In this document: piece by piece, positions 29,884-40,073 of the stretch
Layout of the letters: each line of letters begins with the position of its first letter
How positions within the stretch are numbered: the first letter of the stretch is position 1
Assembly (NCBI RefSeq): GCF_002939185.1
Contig: NZ_POVL01000032.1
Span: 1-56,557 of the forward strand
Source: Enterobacter sichuanensis
GTDB lineage: Bacteria > Pseudomonadota > Gammaproteobacteria > Enterobacterales > Enterobacteriaceae
Direction of reading: 5' to 3'
DNA: 56,557 bases
Notes under the pieces: model-generated
The model's input: only the letters and a program-made list of their open reading frames with translations
Database searches by the model: none
Told to the model about the DNA's origin: nothing
Position numbers and translations under genes: made by a program

Positions 29884-32775
29884 TTACCGCATGCCGGGGT
29901 CGACCTGATTTATCAGCGGCACAATCCAGAACAGATTGTTACCCGGCAGTAACGTGCGCACGTTATGCAGCACCCGATCGCCGGCATCACCATTGAGCAC
30001 ACCAGCGGTCACATCGGTAATGGTATCGAGCAGGCCGAACGTTGGGCCAAGCGCAGAGCCGATAAAGCCGCGGCTGGCATAACGTGACTGCGTTCCGGTA
30101 CCGAGCAAAGCCCCCAGCCCCACCATACCGCCGGATGCCTTTTCCGCCATATTGTTATATTCCATCAGCGGGCCGAGAATACCGGAGCGGTCAACACCTT
30201 CCAGTACCAGCTTATTCGGCGACCAGTCAACCTCTTTGCCATTTGCCGACTGTTTAAGCGCGTAAGTCAGCGCGCCGAGCCCAATCTGAAAAGCGGTACC
30301 GTAATAAAACTGACCGGTTCCCTCCTGCAGGCCGCCCAGCGTAGCGCGATTATAGGACGCGGTAGCGAACGATTTAAACTGGAAGATGGTTTTACCCAGC
30401 GGCGTACTGGCCCAGAGTGGTGTATCGCCTATACCTGGCGTGATAACGGTGTTGTTCACATCTTTTAGCACCGCCGACTGGAAAACGCCAGCAACGTGCT
30501 GATCGTCCCATCTTTCAAAATTGCCGATATGCCAGCCGTTGATTACCTCACCGTGTTTTTCGAACTCGCTGCGAATACGCGCGGCCATATTGTCGTTAAT
30601 GCCGAGCTTAGCCAGGCGGCGACCGGCGAACGAGCCGGAGAGAATGCCATCGGACGTGATCATACCGTTTACCGATTTGTTCATATCGTCGAAGTGGCCC
30701 ATCAGTGTGAGCTTGCCGAACGCATCGGTAACACGCTCCATACCCGCCTCCACTGCCGTTGTACGGGCGGAACTGTCCACAAGGTCACCCATCGTACGCG
30801 CACGGGTATGCAGGATGGTTTCCAGCCCGACAGCCATTTTTAACTGTTCGGCACGGCTTGCCTTGAATGCCGGTGAGCGGGTGATCAGCGCTGAGTAACC
30901 GCGCATTGTGTTCCCAAAGCCGTTAACCATCACACCGCGCGCGAGATCAGGAATAGCGGAAACGGTCATTCCGCCCAGCTTAGTGACAAAGTTAGCGCTA
31001 CGTAGGAACGCACCGGCACGTACGAAAAATGATGAGGGATCGTCCGGCATGCCATAGGTACCCGCCAGACGGTCGCGCAACGCTGTGATATCCCGGATGT
31101 CGTTATCGCGGGCTTTCGCCAGTTTTGCCTGGTCTTTGGGATTCTGGCGCATCAGCGCATCGTATTCGTCCTGAATATCCTTGAGCTGCTTCTCCAGCGA
31201 TTTGTTACCAAATGCACGCGTCAGCTCAACCTCTGCCGATGCTTCACGAATGTGACGTTGCAGCACATAGTTGGCGTCGCTCTCCAGATAATCTTTCATC
31301 AGGCGATCGGGAACGTTGAGCGTACGCGACCGGGTGCTACCCGCCGCTTTCACCATAAAGACATTTGCAAAATCCTGCGGAATTTTTGCACCGACGATTT
31401 TATTGATCGTGGCGTCAGCAGTAATTTCAGCCTCTTCACGGGACATGGTTTTCTCACCGCGCGACCACCAGTCGACCAGCATGTCGCGGAACTTATCACG
31501 CTCGTTGACGATCTTGCCGACTTTGTAGACGCGCGGGAAATAACTCTCCTGACCGATGGCTTTAAGCTCCTCGTCAGGCGGCAGCAGGCCAAGCTTTTGC
31601 TGCGCCACTTTCACCCGGTTAACAACGGTGCGCATTGCCTGCGCCGCTTCCTGCACCACCGGGTTAGCATGCACATCGCCGCTGCGCATGGCGTTACCGA
31701 CTTCCTCGCGGAACTGGGAAAAACTCAGATCACCGCCAGCGGCTTTATACTGGCTGTAGGCCTGCTTGTTCGTCACCACGACGGCCGCCTCTTCACGACG
31801 CCACCCTCGAACGCGGGTTTCTGCCGCGATGGGGGTCTCAATGCCGCGGGCATTACCCTGCAGTGTGTAGTTATTCTCTGCCAGCTCAAGCGCGGTGCGG
31901 CGGGAGGTTTTCGACGGAGACTCCATCAGACGGGTGAACGGTGTCAGATAGCTGCCTGCCTTACGTGCCAGTTTGCCGACCGGACCGCCTGCTGCCGGGG
32001 TGAGATCCTCGAGCGTGGCTTCACTGATTCGCGCCGCGCCGACGCTGCCACCTTCGGGAAGCGAAGCAGCTGCCGTGTCCGTCGCTGACGTGATGCTCAT
32101 ATTATCGAGTGCGTCAGCTACTTCGCGCGTGGCCGCAGTGCGAACAGATGGCGATAACGCAGCCCCGGCAGCAGCGAATACGCCGCTCATCAACGCACCC
32201 GCTGCGACGTGGGAGGCGCTTTCACCCCACGTGCGTGTTATCTGCTGATTATTCAGCACAACCTCGCTCGCTGCTGTTGCAGCTGCACCGATTGCAGCCT
32301 GTGATGCAATGCGGGCCACTGCACCACCCTGAGCGCCGGGGATGAACATCGAAGCAACTGTAACCGGGTCGACAACCCCGGCGGCAATGCTGGCAAGAAC
32401 CCCCTCCCCACCAGCCTCGGAAAGTACCCGACGGTCCTCGTTTTCGTCGTCGATCTGCTGTTTCAGCCAGGCGGTTTCTTCCGGCGAGCGGGAGTCAGCA
32501 AAGGCGGATCCCCATTGTTCGTACCCGTGCAGCTCGTTTTTATCAGCATAAGGGTTATACCCGTCTACGGGTTCGAACTGCTTCGCGGGGCGGAACATCT
32601 GACCCAGCAGATTATTCTGGCGAAATGCTGCGCCCCACACAGACGGTTCATCCTGCTGAGGTGCTGGGTTGGTACCTTCAGGCAGGGGGACATCAAACCC
32701 GGAGGGTGCCGCCAGGACGTTACCCGCCGGAGTGAATCCGTTATTCAGTTCTTCAGGAGTGGCGTATACCGGCAT
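29884..32775 (-). CDS. Large internal virion protein
   Basis: A 963-residue protein in the position of the T7 gp15/gp16 internal core proteins. It has an N-terminal proline- and acid-rich region, an Ala/Gly-rich hydrophobic segment near residues 105-215 (GVLASIAAGVVDPVTVASMFIPGAQ and following) that could help form a membrane channel, and long helical stretches after residue 290. No enzymatic motif was recognised. It would be ejected into the host with the DNA. The assignment is from position, size and composition. It overlaps the neighbouring gene by 1 bp. Confidence 0.7.
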   Translation of the reverse strand: MPVYATPEELNNGFTPAGNVLAAPSGFDVPLPEGTNPAPQQDEPSVWGAAFRQNNLLGQMFRPAKQFEPVDGYNPYADKNELHGYEQWGSAFADSRSPEETAWLKQQIDDENEDRRVLSEAGGEGVLASIAAGVVDPVTVASMFIPGAQGGAVARIASQAAIGAAATAASEVVLNNQQITRTWGESASHVAAGALMSGVFAAAGAALSPSVRTAATREVADALDNMSITSATDTAAASLPEGGSVGAARISEATLEDLTPAAGGPVGKLARKAGSYLTPFTRLMESPSKTSRRTALELAENNYTLQGNARGIETPIAAETRVRGWRREEAAVVVTNKQAYSQYKAAGGDLSFSQFREEVGNAMRSGDVHANPVVQEAAQAMRTVVNRVKVAQQKLGLLPPDEELKAIGQESYFPRVYKVGKIVNERDKFRDMLVDWWSRGEKTMSREEAEITADATINKIVGAKIPQDFANVFMVKAAGSTRSRTLNVPDRLMKDYLESDANYVLQRHIREASAEVELTRAFGNKSLEKQLKDIQDEYDALMRQNPKDQAKLAKARDNDIRDITALRDRLAGTYGMPDDPSSFFVRAGAFLRSANFVTKLGGMTVSAIPDLARGVMVNGFGNTMRGYSALITRSPAFKASRAEQLKMAVGLETILHTRARTMGDLVDSSARTTAVEAGMERVTDAFGKLTLMGHFDDMNKSVNGMITSDGILSGSFAGRRLAKLGINDNMAARIRSEFEKHGEVINGWHIGNFERWDDQHVAGVFQSAVLKDVNNTVITPGIGDTPLWASTPLGKTIFQFKSFATASYNRATLGGLQEGTGQFYYGTAFQIGLGALTYALKQSANGKEVDWSPNKLVLEGVDRSGILGPLMEYNNMAEKASGGMVGLGALLGTGTQSRYASRGFIGSALGPTFGLLDTITDVTAGVLNGDAGDRVLHNVRTLLPGNNLFWIVPLINQVDPGMR

Positions 32776-35483
32776 TATTCAGTGCTCCACGAAAAGTAAT
32801 TTTTAACCCTGTCCATACGCTCGTTGTGCAGGCGCTTATATTGTTCGTCGAGCGCACGGTGTTTATCTTTGAACCCGCGAATGTCCTGACCGCGCTGCAG
32901 CTCATTACGATCGTGTTCTTCACGCTCTTCCTGCATTTTTTTGTAGGGCGCCCACTCTTCCAGTGACGGTTTCCAGCGCATCGGCCTGCCGTACGAATCG
33001 TAGAACGGCTGTACAGCTTCAATACCATCCTTATCTTTTGTCCGCACCATGATGGCGTAATCGCCATTGCGGGCCGTCAGTACATCAGGAGTTATCTCCA
33101 GCTCTCCGCCAATACGCGATTCCGGCGTTTTGCTGGTAACAGGTGCAGCGCTACCGGAGGTGATCCCAAGTTGCGCTGGGCTGGTGGTGATCTCGCCCTT
33201 GCGATCACCATACATCAGGCTTTCTTTTTCTTCTTTCCACTGTGCAGCCTGCCAGCCTGACGGACCGTAGTTATAGAGCGCCTCTGGCGCGTACTTCATA
33301 AGCTTTGCATCACCGTTAACCTCGCTGATACTCCATGTGCGGGCGATCTGCTGGTTGGTCATTTTTTTGGCCGCATCCGCATTACCGCCGGTGGTGCGAT
33401 AGTTGATGTCATACAATGACTGGTAGTCATTGCGGAACCTTGCAGCCTCAGGGGTCTGGTCATCGGCTGATGGATTTCCCCAGCTAAAGAAGCCAGACAT
33501 ACTGCTCACGGCGGAATCCATCGCCTTGCTGCGGTCTTTTTTGTACTCCTTGGTGCTCTGGGTTGATGCCAGTTGCGCTTTGAGCGCATCGGTCTGGTTG
33601 TAGGTCAGATTGTGCGCCTGCTCGATAGCGGTTTCGGATGCCATGCCAGAATCGGTAAGCTGTTTAACAGTGAGATAAAATCCCTGCATATCCTTTGGCA
33701 TGTCGCCAACAGACGCGGGATCCGTGTCATAGAGGCGATTAAATAACTCAGCACCCTGACGGACCGCCTCAGGACTGCGCGCGCGGGAAATCGCCGATAA
33801 CTGGGTGGTTACCTGCGAAGGAATAATCCCGGTCTGGGCCACCTGCTGCACAATCCCGTCATGGGTGGTGGCGTCGTTAATCCGGAAGTTTTGCGCCGTT
33901 GGCGTGGAGTCGGCGGCTTTTTGCATGGATTTATTGGTAGGGTCGAGTTTCTCGCCCATAGACAGCGCTTCATTAAAACGACGGGTATCACGCTGCGCCT
34001 GTATCGCTTCATTGCTTTTCTGGACCAGCGCGCCGAGCTTGCCATACGCATCGAGCTTGAGCGCATAATCAGGGTCATTTGCCTGAGGCTTTAACTTTGC
34101 GATTTCTGCCTGCTGCTGTTCCGGGGATACGTACTGTATCGCCTGGAAGGTTTTGGCATTATCAAGTGCAATCTCCATGGCCCGAACCTTCTGAGCCCCC
34201 TGCTCTCCATAGGCCCGCATTATTGTGCCGGAATTCAACATTGCGTCAGGTACTTCCCCATTCTGTAACTGCGCAAGGCTGTTGTTGTAAATGGGGTCGA
34301 CCTGATCACGTAGCGCTTTACGCTGCTCATCAATCTGTGATTGGGCTATATTGTCGATTTTATAAACGGAGACAGGATCGAGACCGGTTTTATTTTTACG
34401 GTACCGGGCCAGCCACCCGCGAGTTTCAGCAGGTAGCTGCCGAATAAAATCAGCCTCGGATATTTCGCCTTTTCGTGGGTCTCCGGCTTTCGCGATCAGT
34501 TTGTCAACGTTACCCATACCCCAGTTATATGCAGCACCTGCCAGAGTTTCAGAGCCATATTTACCGTAAAGCTGATTTGCGTAATCGCTCGCCAGCAGGG
34601 CATTTTGCTCTTCGTCTGCCGGGTTATATTCAACACCGCGCTTCGCCGCCAGCTCTTTGCCCGTGTCCGGCATCAGCTGGTATTTTCCCTGTGCACCGAC
34701 TGGAGAGGTGATAATACTGCCGTCAGCGTTGAAATGCTTTCCGCCGGATTCAACGATCCCGATAGCGCGCATATCCAGAGCGCCAGTATCTTTCATCGGA
34801 AAATCACCCGCGAGCCACCCCTGAGGGTTAGAGACGGCATAGTTCTGCGCACGCTGCTCCATTGCATTTAAATCCGCAGAGGTAATAGCCTGCGCAATCT
34901 GCTCTGATGACCATCCCTGTGCCTGACCGTAAAGCTCAATAGAATGTTTACGCGCACTGCGCGCCAGCGCTGCCGCCTGAGGGTCATCGTATGCACTGGC
35001 TTCCTGCTGAACGGAGGATTTAACAGTTGTTTCAAACTGACTTTGTTGTGCGGCCGCTGTCTGTGCGCGTTCAAAGGTGTTATAGGTGCTGAGACGTTGG
35101 ATCTGACCCGCTTTCCATTGCGCGTCAAAATACTGTAACTGGCTCTGTGGTACGCGCTTGCGGGCTTCTTCATAGTCGGATGAATCCAGCTTATCCATAT
35201 CCAGACCAACACCGGAAGATTTGAATCCCTGCCGGGTTATCAGCGCGCCGGTCTCAGGGTTTTCCCAGCGGTCAGTAGATTTCGAAGTGAGATCAGAAAG
35301 TATCGCCTGGGTAGCTGCTACATCAGCTTTATCCTGTGTACGCTGTAAATCATCCACAGTCTGGCCCAAAGCAGCCCCCAGCCCGGCTACAGCATTACCT
35401 ATCTGGCCAACATTACTGACCCCGACCCGGGTCGGATTAGCCTGCGGCGTAGCATTGCCAAAATTACCCGTTGGAATTCTCAC
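32775..35483 (-). CDS. Internal virion protein with lytic transglycosylase domain
   Basis: A 902-residue virion protein. A soluble lytic transglycosylase (SLT) domain spans about residues 236-345: the catalytic glutamate Glu245 is in IGIVESGG, followed by GAQGKYQLMP and AAYNWGMGNVD. It would open a local hole in peptidoglycan during DNA injection, like T7 gp16. The remainder is glutamine-rich and helical (structural). It lies between two other virion genes with minimal gaps. Confidence 0.85.
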   Translation of the reverse strand: MRIPTGNFGNATPQANPTRVGVSNVGQIGNAVAGLGAALGQTVDDLQRTQDKADVAATQAILSDLTSKSTDRWENPETGALITRQGFKSSGVGLDMDKLDSSDYEEARKRVPQSQLQYFDAQWKAGQIQRLSTYNTFERAQTAAAQQSQFETTVKSSVQQEASAYDDPQAAALARSARKHSIELYGQAQGWSSEQIAQAITSADLNAMEQRAQNYAVSNPQGWLAGDFPMKDTGALDMRAIGIVESGGKHFNADGSIITSPVGAQGKYQLMPDTGKELAAKRGVEYNPADEEQNALLASDYANQLYGKYGSETLAGAAYNWGMGNVDKLIAKAGDPRKGEISEADFIRQLPAETRGWLARYRKNKTGLDPVSVYKIDNIAQSQIDEQRKALRDQVDPIYNNSLAQLQNGEVPDAMLNSGTIMRAYGEQGAQKVRAMEIALDNAKTFQAIQYVSPEQQQAEIAKLKPQANDPDYALKLDAYGKLGALVQKSNEAIQAQRDTRRFNEALSMGEKLDPTNKSMQKAADSTPTAQNFRINDATTHDGIVQQVAQTGIIPSQVTTQLSAISRARSPEAVRQGAELFNRLYDTDPASVGDMPKDMQGFYLTVKQLTDSGMASETAIEQAHNLTYNQTDALKAQLASTQSTKEYKKDRSKAMDSAVSSMSGFFSWGNPSADDQTPEAARFRNDYQSLYDINYRTTGGNADAAKKMTNQQIARTWSISEVNGDAKLMKYAPEALYNYGPSGWQAAQWKEEKESLMYGDRKGEITTSPAQLGITSGSAAPVTSKTPESRIGGELEITPDVLTARNGDYAIMVRTKDKDGIEAVQPFYDSYGRPMRWKPSLEEWAPYKKMQEEREEHDRNELQRGQDIRGFKDKHRALDEQYKRLHNERMDRVKNYFSWSTE

Positions 35484-35485
35484 GG

Positions 35486-35953
35486 TTATTTACTCCCTGC
35501 TTTTTTCCAGCCGTTGTACGCTGTGCCACCCGCGCTCAGCAGTGAGCTGCCCGCGCTGATGTAGCCAGATGTTGAAGCATTACGGCCGCTTATGCGGTCG
35601 GCAGATGCCTGCGCGTTGAGCCGTGCACTCTGGTTCGCACCATTCAGAATGGTCTGGTACGCATCCTGTTCAGCGTCACCCACGATGCCGGACTGGATAC
35701 GCAATGCGGTACCTTCTCCCGTGTCCACGCCTGACGCAGCCAGCGCTGCATTTGCCTGCGCTGCCTGTGCCCTGCCCGCCTTACGGATGCGATCAGCTTC
35801 CACGCGTGCAGCTGCCTGCGCAGCTTCTGCATCTGCTTCCGCCTGCGCTGCCTGGTAGTTGGACATTTTCTTTTGCTGCTGACCGCTATAGACAGCACCT
35901 CCCGCCGCAAGAACGGACGCGCCAATTGCCGCCACCTCTAATCCGGTACACAT
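35486..35953 (-). CDS. Internal virion protein, T7 gp14-like
   Basis: A 155-residue protein with an N-terminal hydrophobic segment (GLEVAAIGASVLAAGGAVYSG), then an Ala/Glu/Arg-rich helix and an Ala/Ser-rich C-terminus. This pattern is shared with the T7 gp14 family, which sits in the outer membrane part of the ejection channel. It has the corresponding place in the gene order, before the larger internal proteins. Confidence 0.7.
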   Translation of the reverse strand: MCTGLEVAAIGASVLAAGGAVYSGQQQKKMSNYQAAQAEADAEAAQAAARVEADRIRKAGRAQAAQANAALAASGVDTGEGTALRIQSGIVGDAEQDAYQTILNGANQSARLNAQASADRISGRNASTSGYISAGSSLLSAGGTAYNGWKKAGSK

Positions 35954-35955
35954 CG

Positions 35956-36405
35956 TTACACCTCTTTGGAATAAAGCAGACCGGTACGCGACAGGCCGAG
36001 ACGTGAATACAAATCACCGGTGCGCTCTTCATGTACGCCCGTAGTGATACCCATGTTTATGATCGCGGCGCCGTGATCTTCGGCCCATGTGATAAACGCT
36101 TTCGCGAGACGCGGGCCAGCTGTACCGCCGCGATGCTCAGGCGCGATAAATAGCCCGTATTCAAACGCCATCAACTGACGGCTGAACCACTGCTCAGCAA
36201 TCCCCCCAGCCAGCCAGCCGATTACAACGCCGTCTTTTTCGGCCACCAGCAGGCAACCGGCGGGAGACGAAATAAGGTTGCGGGCGAGCTCCGCGCACTT
36301 TTCTTCATCAAAGGGTGAATTCTGCGAATAGCGGGACTCGATATACATCCGCGCCCCCAGCTCGATCAGCGCCGGGATATCCCCGGCCGTTGCATTACGT
36401 ACCAT
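35956..36405 (-). CDS. GNAT-family acetyltransferase in the virion cassette
   Basis: A 149-residue GNAT acetyltransferase. The acetyl-CoA binding motif is degenerate but recognisable: LFIAPEHRGGTAGPRLAKAF in residues 95-115 stands for the R-x-x-G-x-G/A loop. Flanking strands VAEKDGVVIGWLAGG and MGITTGVHEERTGDLYSRLG fit the fold. Substrate is unknown. It lies 1 bp after tail tubular protein B and 2 bp before the gp14-like gene, so it is co-expressed with virion proteins. Its ATG at 36405 gives the family length. Confidence 0.82.
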   Translation of the reverse strand: MVRNATAGDIPALIELGARMYIESRYSQNSPFDEEKCAELARNLISSPAGCLLVAEKDGVVIGWLAGGIAEQWFSRQLMAFEYGLFIAPEHRGGTAGPRLAKAFITWAEDHGAAIINMGITTGVHEERTGDLYSRLGLSRTGLLYSKEV

Positions 36406-36406
36406 G

Positions 36407-38395
36407 TCAGCCCCCGTTACTGGTAAAAGTGAAAATAATTGCGAGAAGATGGAATGGCAGCGGCTGTCGCTGCTGTATAAGCAGGGTGTCTTCCCCCCGC
36501 TCCCAGCCGAGTTTTCCCCAGTAGTGGTCCCCGGTGAAAAGTGGTGCGGGTTGGTTGAGGATTTTTGGGCCGAATCGGCGGAACGGGATGACCTGGCCGT
36601 TGCACTCCGCACCAGTTGTTTCGAGAAAACGCATCGTCACTTCGCTGGTGCGCTTCTTCGCGTTCTGTGTCGTACCCTCTGTGGTCTGGACTTCTGGCGA
36701 AAGCGTTTCGATCGTACTTTCGAAGTGCAGACCAATTTCCACGCTTTTCGCCGGGCGGGACAGGGTAATTTGACCAGAGGAAACAGTGTACTGCGGCATA
36801 ACGGCGCCATCGGCCACCACATCAACCGTCTGCCCCTCAAGGTGGGAAAGATTGGTCCATGTCGCAGAACCGGCGGGACTTGTTCCGGTCACAGCGGCAT
36901 CGGTATAAAGCGTGCTGTCGAATACCTCGACATAGCGTACGGTCTGGCCGTTTATCTCGCGACGGACAATTGCGTAAACCACATCGTCGGTTTCGGACGG
37001 AATGGTAGCTACCGACTCAAACGCGCCGGCAGTCACCTGACGGGACCAGGCAATAACGTCCTGAGCGCGATCGATAGCCATGGTGACCGCAACGCCATCC
37101 GCTCTGACCATCCAGATAAACGCATCAGGCTGTTGCTGGTATGCCATGTCCAGCACGCCGCCAGAGGTGATGTGCTCGGCCAGCACCGTCATATCGTTGG
37201 CGGAATAGGACACAAAGCTGTCGGGGTCGTACGCTACTGCGTAGAGCTTACGGCCGGCGCGCTGCACAAACATGATTTCGGTACCAACGCGCACCGGGCG
37301 GATCCCGTTGCATCCGTACGGGCTTGGGTTTTTCACCGAAATATTCGTCGGTGTAATGGCCGCATCGTTGCCGGAGGTGATCGTAAACTCGCCGCCGTAG
37401 GTCAGAGCGATCAGGGTATTCATCTGCGCCAGATGCACGATCGGGTTGAGCTGGTCAGAAGACAGCGTGAAACTTATCGCGTCATCATCCTCGGTACCAA
37501 TCTCAAACGACAGGTATACGCCCGTCTCGCTCCACCAGATTGTTTGCGGATACTTCGGCGAACCAGCCAGGACAAGGCGCTGCTGGTACAGCGTAACCGC
37601 GCCGGGATAGCCAAACGCATCTGTCCAGACCGTGTCCTCTCGCGTCCACGATCCTGGTGATGCCGCCTGCGTTGCCGTTAAGTCGCTACGGATGGTGCCG
37701 ACGGCAATCTGCGCACTGGTAATGCTCTTTATCAACACCAGTCCGTCATTGAGGCGGACATACGAGCCCACATCCTGAGCAACCCAGCCCGCGCCGGTGA
37801 ATGGCGGACTTGGGTTGTCACCCGGATCCGCATCGCTCAGGGTCAGCGTAATTTCCGAACCCACGAACTCTTTGATGGACGGTTTACACCATTTCTGCGG
37901 GGTATCGCGCACCTCGTCGAACGGCTCAACGATGAACGGAGCAGGTTCAAGCACCCAGTCGGTCTGACCGCGTCGCTGGAGACGGTGAGGCTTCACAGAC
38001 TGATGAACCAGAAACATGGTGTCAGCGCCCTGGACATAATTCACGGCGGGCAGCATGTCAGAGGTATAGGGGCTGGCAATTTCGTACGGCGTATTGTCGG
38101 CGTTAACCAACTGCTTACCGTTCTGGTAAATTCGCATGTAGCCGTCACCAAATTCCAGCATGTAAGCCTGAGAGCGGTTGAACACGTAGGGAATAAGGCG
38201 GGATTTTTTATTGCCGAATTTCGTGGCCGCCGCAAAACGTGTACCTGGTCTGCGGATCACGCCGCCCTGCACTACCACTACGGCATTTTCGATAATCTTC
38301 GCGCCGTTGGCATAGCGGGCGATATCAACACGCCCCATCAGACGCGGGGACACCTCACCTGCGGTGAAATTGGTTTTTATGAGGTTCGCGCGCAT
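36407..38395 (-). CDS. Tail tubular protein B (T7 gp12-like nozzle)
   Basis: A 662-residue protein with the typical opening RANLIKTNFTAGEVSPRLMGR and the following VVQGGVIRRPGTRF, shared by tail tubular protein B/nozzle proteins of podoviruses. It would form the distal tail tube to which the tailspikes attach. The start at 38395 overlaps the region of the tail tubular A stop (TGACATG). Other in-frame upstream codons belong to the previous gene region. Confidence 0.88.
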   Translation of the reverse strand: MRANLIKTNFTAGEVSPRLMGRVDIARYANGAKIIENAVVVVQGGVIRRPGTRFAAATKFGNKKSRLIPYVFNRSQAYMLEFGDGYMRIYQNGKQLVNADNTPYEIASPYTSDMLPAVNYVQGADTMFLVHQSVKPHRLQRRGQTDWVLEPAPFIVEPFDEVRDTPQKWCKPSIKEFVGSEITLTLSDADPGDNPSPPFTGAGWVAQDVGSYVRLNDGLVLIKSITSAQIAVGTIRSDLTATQAASPGSWTREDTVWTDAFGYPGAVTLYQQRLVLAGSPKYPQTIWWSETGVYLSFEIGTEDDDAISFTLSSDQLNPIVHLAQMNTLIALTYGGEFTITSGNDAAITPTNISVKNPSPYGCNGIRPVRVGTEIMFVQRAGRKLYAVAYDPDSFVSYSANDMTVLAEHITSGGVLDMAYQQQPDAFIWMVRADGVAVTMAIDRAQDVIAWSRQVTAGAFESVATIPSETDDVVYAIVRREINGQTVRYVEVFDSTLYTDAAVTGTSPAGSATWTNLSHLEGQTVDVVADGAVMPQYTVSSGQITLSRPAKSVEIGLHFESTIETLSPEVQTTEGTTQNAKKRTSEVTMRFLETTGAECNGQVIPFRRFGPKILNQPAPLFTGDHYWGKLGWERGEDTLLIQQRQPLPFHLLAIIFTFTSNGG

Positions 38396-38396
38396 G

Positions 38397-38960
38397 TCAG
38401 AACCTCGACTCATAAGTTGGATAGCCGCCCAGCTCTTCCGGCGGTTCTTCCTGACCATCGATGGCTTTTGCCTGTTTCAGCAGGAATGACGCCTCCTGCG
38501 CCAGGCTATCGCGCAGGCTGGTGGACCCGGTCACTGCATACGCCAGCTTGGACTGCATCGTCATTTCAGCCACATCCACCAGTGCGGCGTCCCATGTAGA
38601 CTCGTCCTCGTTGCGGAATATGTAACGCAGGCGAATCACATCGACATTAGCCAGCAGTCGACTGCCCTCAATCCGGTAATCAATATCGTCATGTGGTTCA
38701 CCTACGGACAGGACGCGGATCAGATCACCGGGCAGGGAAAACTGATAACCGTATCCAAAGACGGGCGCAGCACTGACAGGTGAGAGCACAACGCGTTTTA
38801 TCGCGCAGTTCCACGGGTGAGCACGGAGTAATTTATTGCGGACTGTGGGGTAAAGGTTGGCGCAAAGGCGGGCATGATCCGTGTCTTCGTCGAAATCATT
38901 TATCGGGTGAGCACCCAGCGCCAGAAGTGCGTTTGAGCAGATAGAGACACTCGAAGTCAT
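38397..38960 (-). CDS. Tail tubular protein A (T7 gp11-like adaptor)
   Basis: A 187-residue adaptor protein linking portal and nozzle. The sequence SICSNALLALGAHPINDFDEDTDHA followed by LYPTVRNKLLRAHPWNCAIK is the family hallmark. It is directly upstream of tail tubular protein B, as in T7 and epsilon15-like phages. Confidence 0.9.
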   Translation of the reverse strand: MTSSVSICSNALLALGAHPINDFDEDTDHARLCANLYPTVRNKLLRAHPWNCAIKRVVLSPVSAAPVFGYGYQFSLPGDLIRVLSVGEPHDDIDYRIEGSRLLANVDVIRLRYIFRNEDESTWDAALVDVAEMTMQSKLAYAVTGSTSLRDSLAQEASFLLKQAKAIDGQEEPPEELGGYPTYESRF

Positions 38961-39018
38961 GGCAGAACCTCAGATGAAAAAAGGCCGGGGGTAGTCCCCG
39001 GCAAATACACCAGCGGCA

Positions 39019-39924
39019 TTAAGCAACAAAATCGACGGCGACGACTTTTTTCTCGTTGGCACGGCCAGCACCATAAGACGCATCAACAGAGATCTGAATG
39101 GTGTTGTTTTTATCGCGACGAGGGCCGATATCGACGTTGTACTCAGCGCCGGTACCGAAATGCACAGCGGATTTACACCACGCAACTGCAGTTTTGGTGG
39201 TAACGCCAGTATCGGTTACTGAGTCGAGTTTCTCGTAGGCCAGCCACTTAAAGCCGAGCCAGTTACCAGACACTGCGCCTTCCTGCAGCATTTTCACCGC
39301 CATAAAATCGGCAGAAGTAAGCATGGTATCGCTGAGGATCTGAGTCAGCATGTCGGCGTTGTAGGTGATGAACAGCTCTTCACCGTTCTGCTCGTCGCAC
39401 TCGTTACGGCGGAACATAGCTTTCGCGGCGATCAGCTTGGCTTTGGTCATGCCTGTGCCGCCAGCAATGATTTTCTGCGCAGCTGGAAGCGCCACTGGTG
39501 CATATGCCCCAGTGTTTGACGTTTTACGCATAACATCGTCAAGCAATGCACGATAAACAACGTCGTCTTTTTTGCGGTTGGCGGCCGCCAGGGTGAGCTG
39601 CAGGTATGGCCCTTGTGGGTCAGCCAGCAGCTTGCGCAGATCACGTTTTTCAACAGGAACAAATACACCGTAGTCCGCCATCAACGCGTTACGGGTGCCA
39701 GCTTCTGGCAGGTCCCATACGGTGTCACCGAAACGCGTGGTGATCTGCGTCATTTCGATGGTACCCATATCGTTGATGGTGAACGCTTCGCCGGTGATCG
39801 TCCCACGGTCATGTACCGCAGCCTGCAGGCGGGAATCCTTCTGCTGCGCGGCGATTTCGAAAGAATCATGAAACTGCGTGATAAACGCAGCGGTGATCAT
39901 GTTCTTATTGGCATCAAATGGCAT
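39019..39924 (-). CDS. Major capsid protein
   Basis: A 301-residue protein in the capsid position between scaffold and tail tubular genes. The opening PFDANKNMITAAFITQFHDSFEIAAQQ and the segment RFGDTVWDLPEAGTR resemble capsid proteins of epsilon15/BPP-1-type podoviruses (HK97 fold by family knowledge). ATG at 39924 follows GGAG; 27 more codons are open upstream but lack family likeness. A terminator and a 16-bp repeat lie upstream, so the gene probably has its own expression control. Confidence 0.85.
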   Translation of the reverse strand: MPFDANKNMITAAFITQFHDSFEIAAQQKDSRLQAAVHDRGTITGEAFTINDMGTIEMTQITTRFGDTVWDLPEAGTRNALMADYGVFVPVEKRDLRKLLADPQGPYLQLTLAAANRKKDDVVYRALLDDVMRKTSNTGAYAPVALPAAQKIIAGGTGMTKAKLIAAKAMFRRNECDEQNGEELFITYNADMLTQILSDTMLTSADFMAVKMLQEGAVSGNWLGFKWLAYEKLDSVTDTGVTTKTAVAWCKSAVHFGTGAEYNVDIGPRRDKNNTIQISVDASYGAGRANEKKVVAVDFVA

Positions 39925-40073
39925 AACAATCACTCCAGAAAATATCGCCTGCTGGGTTGTCGGTTGCCCGGCCCGATTAACACAATGCGTGTGGCGCTTA
40001 CGCACTGCGGGAAAATTCAGTTATCCGGCGTCCCCACCGGGCTGGTTGTGGAGAGATTGTTAGCGAGGTGTGC

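Noticed and set aside
36404..37660. 418-codon plus-strand open frame
   Set aside because: Lies opposite the tail tubular protein B gene, whose protein is clearly family-like. The antisense product is low-complexity and Arg/His-rich.
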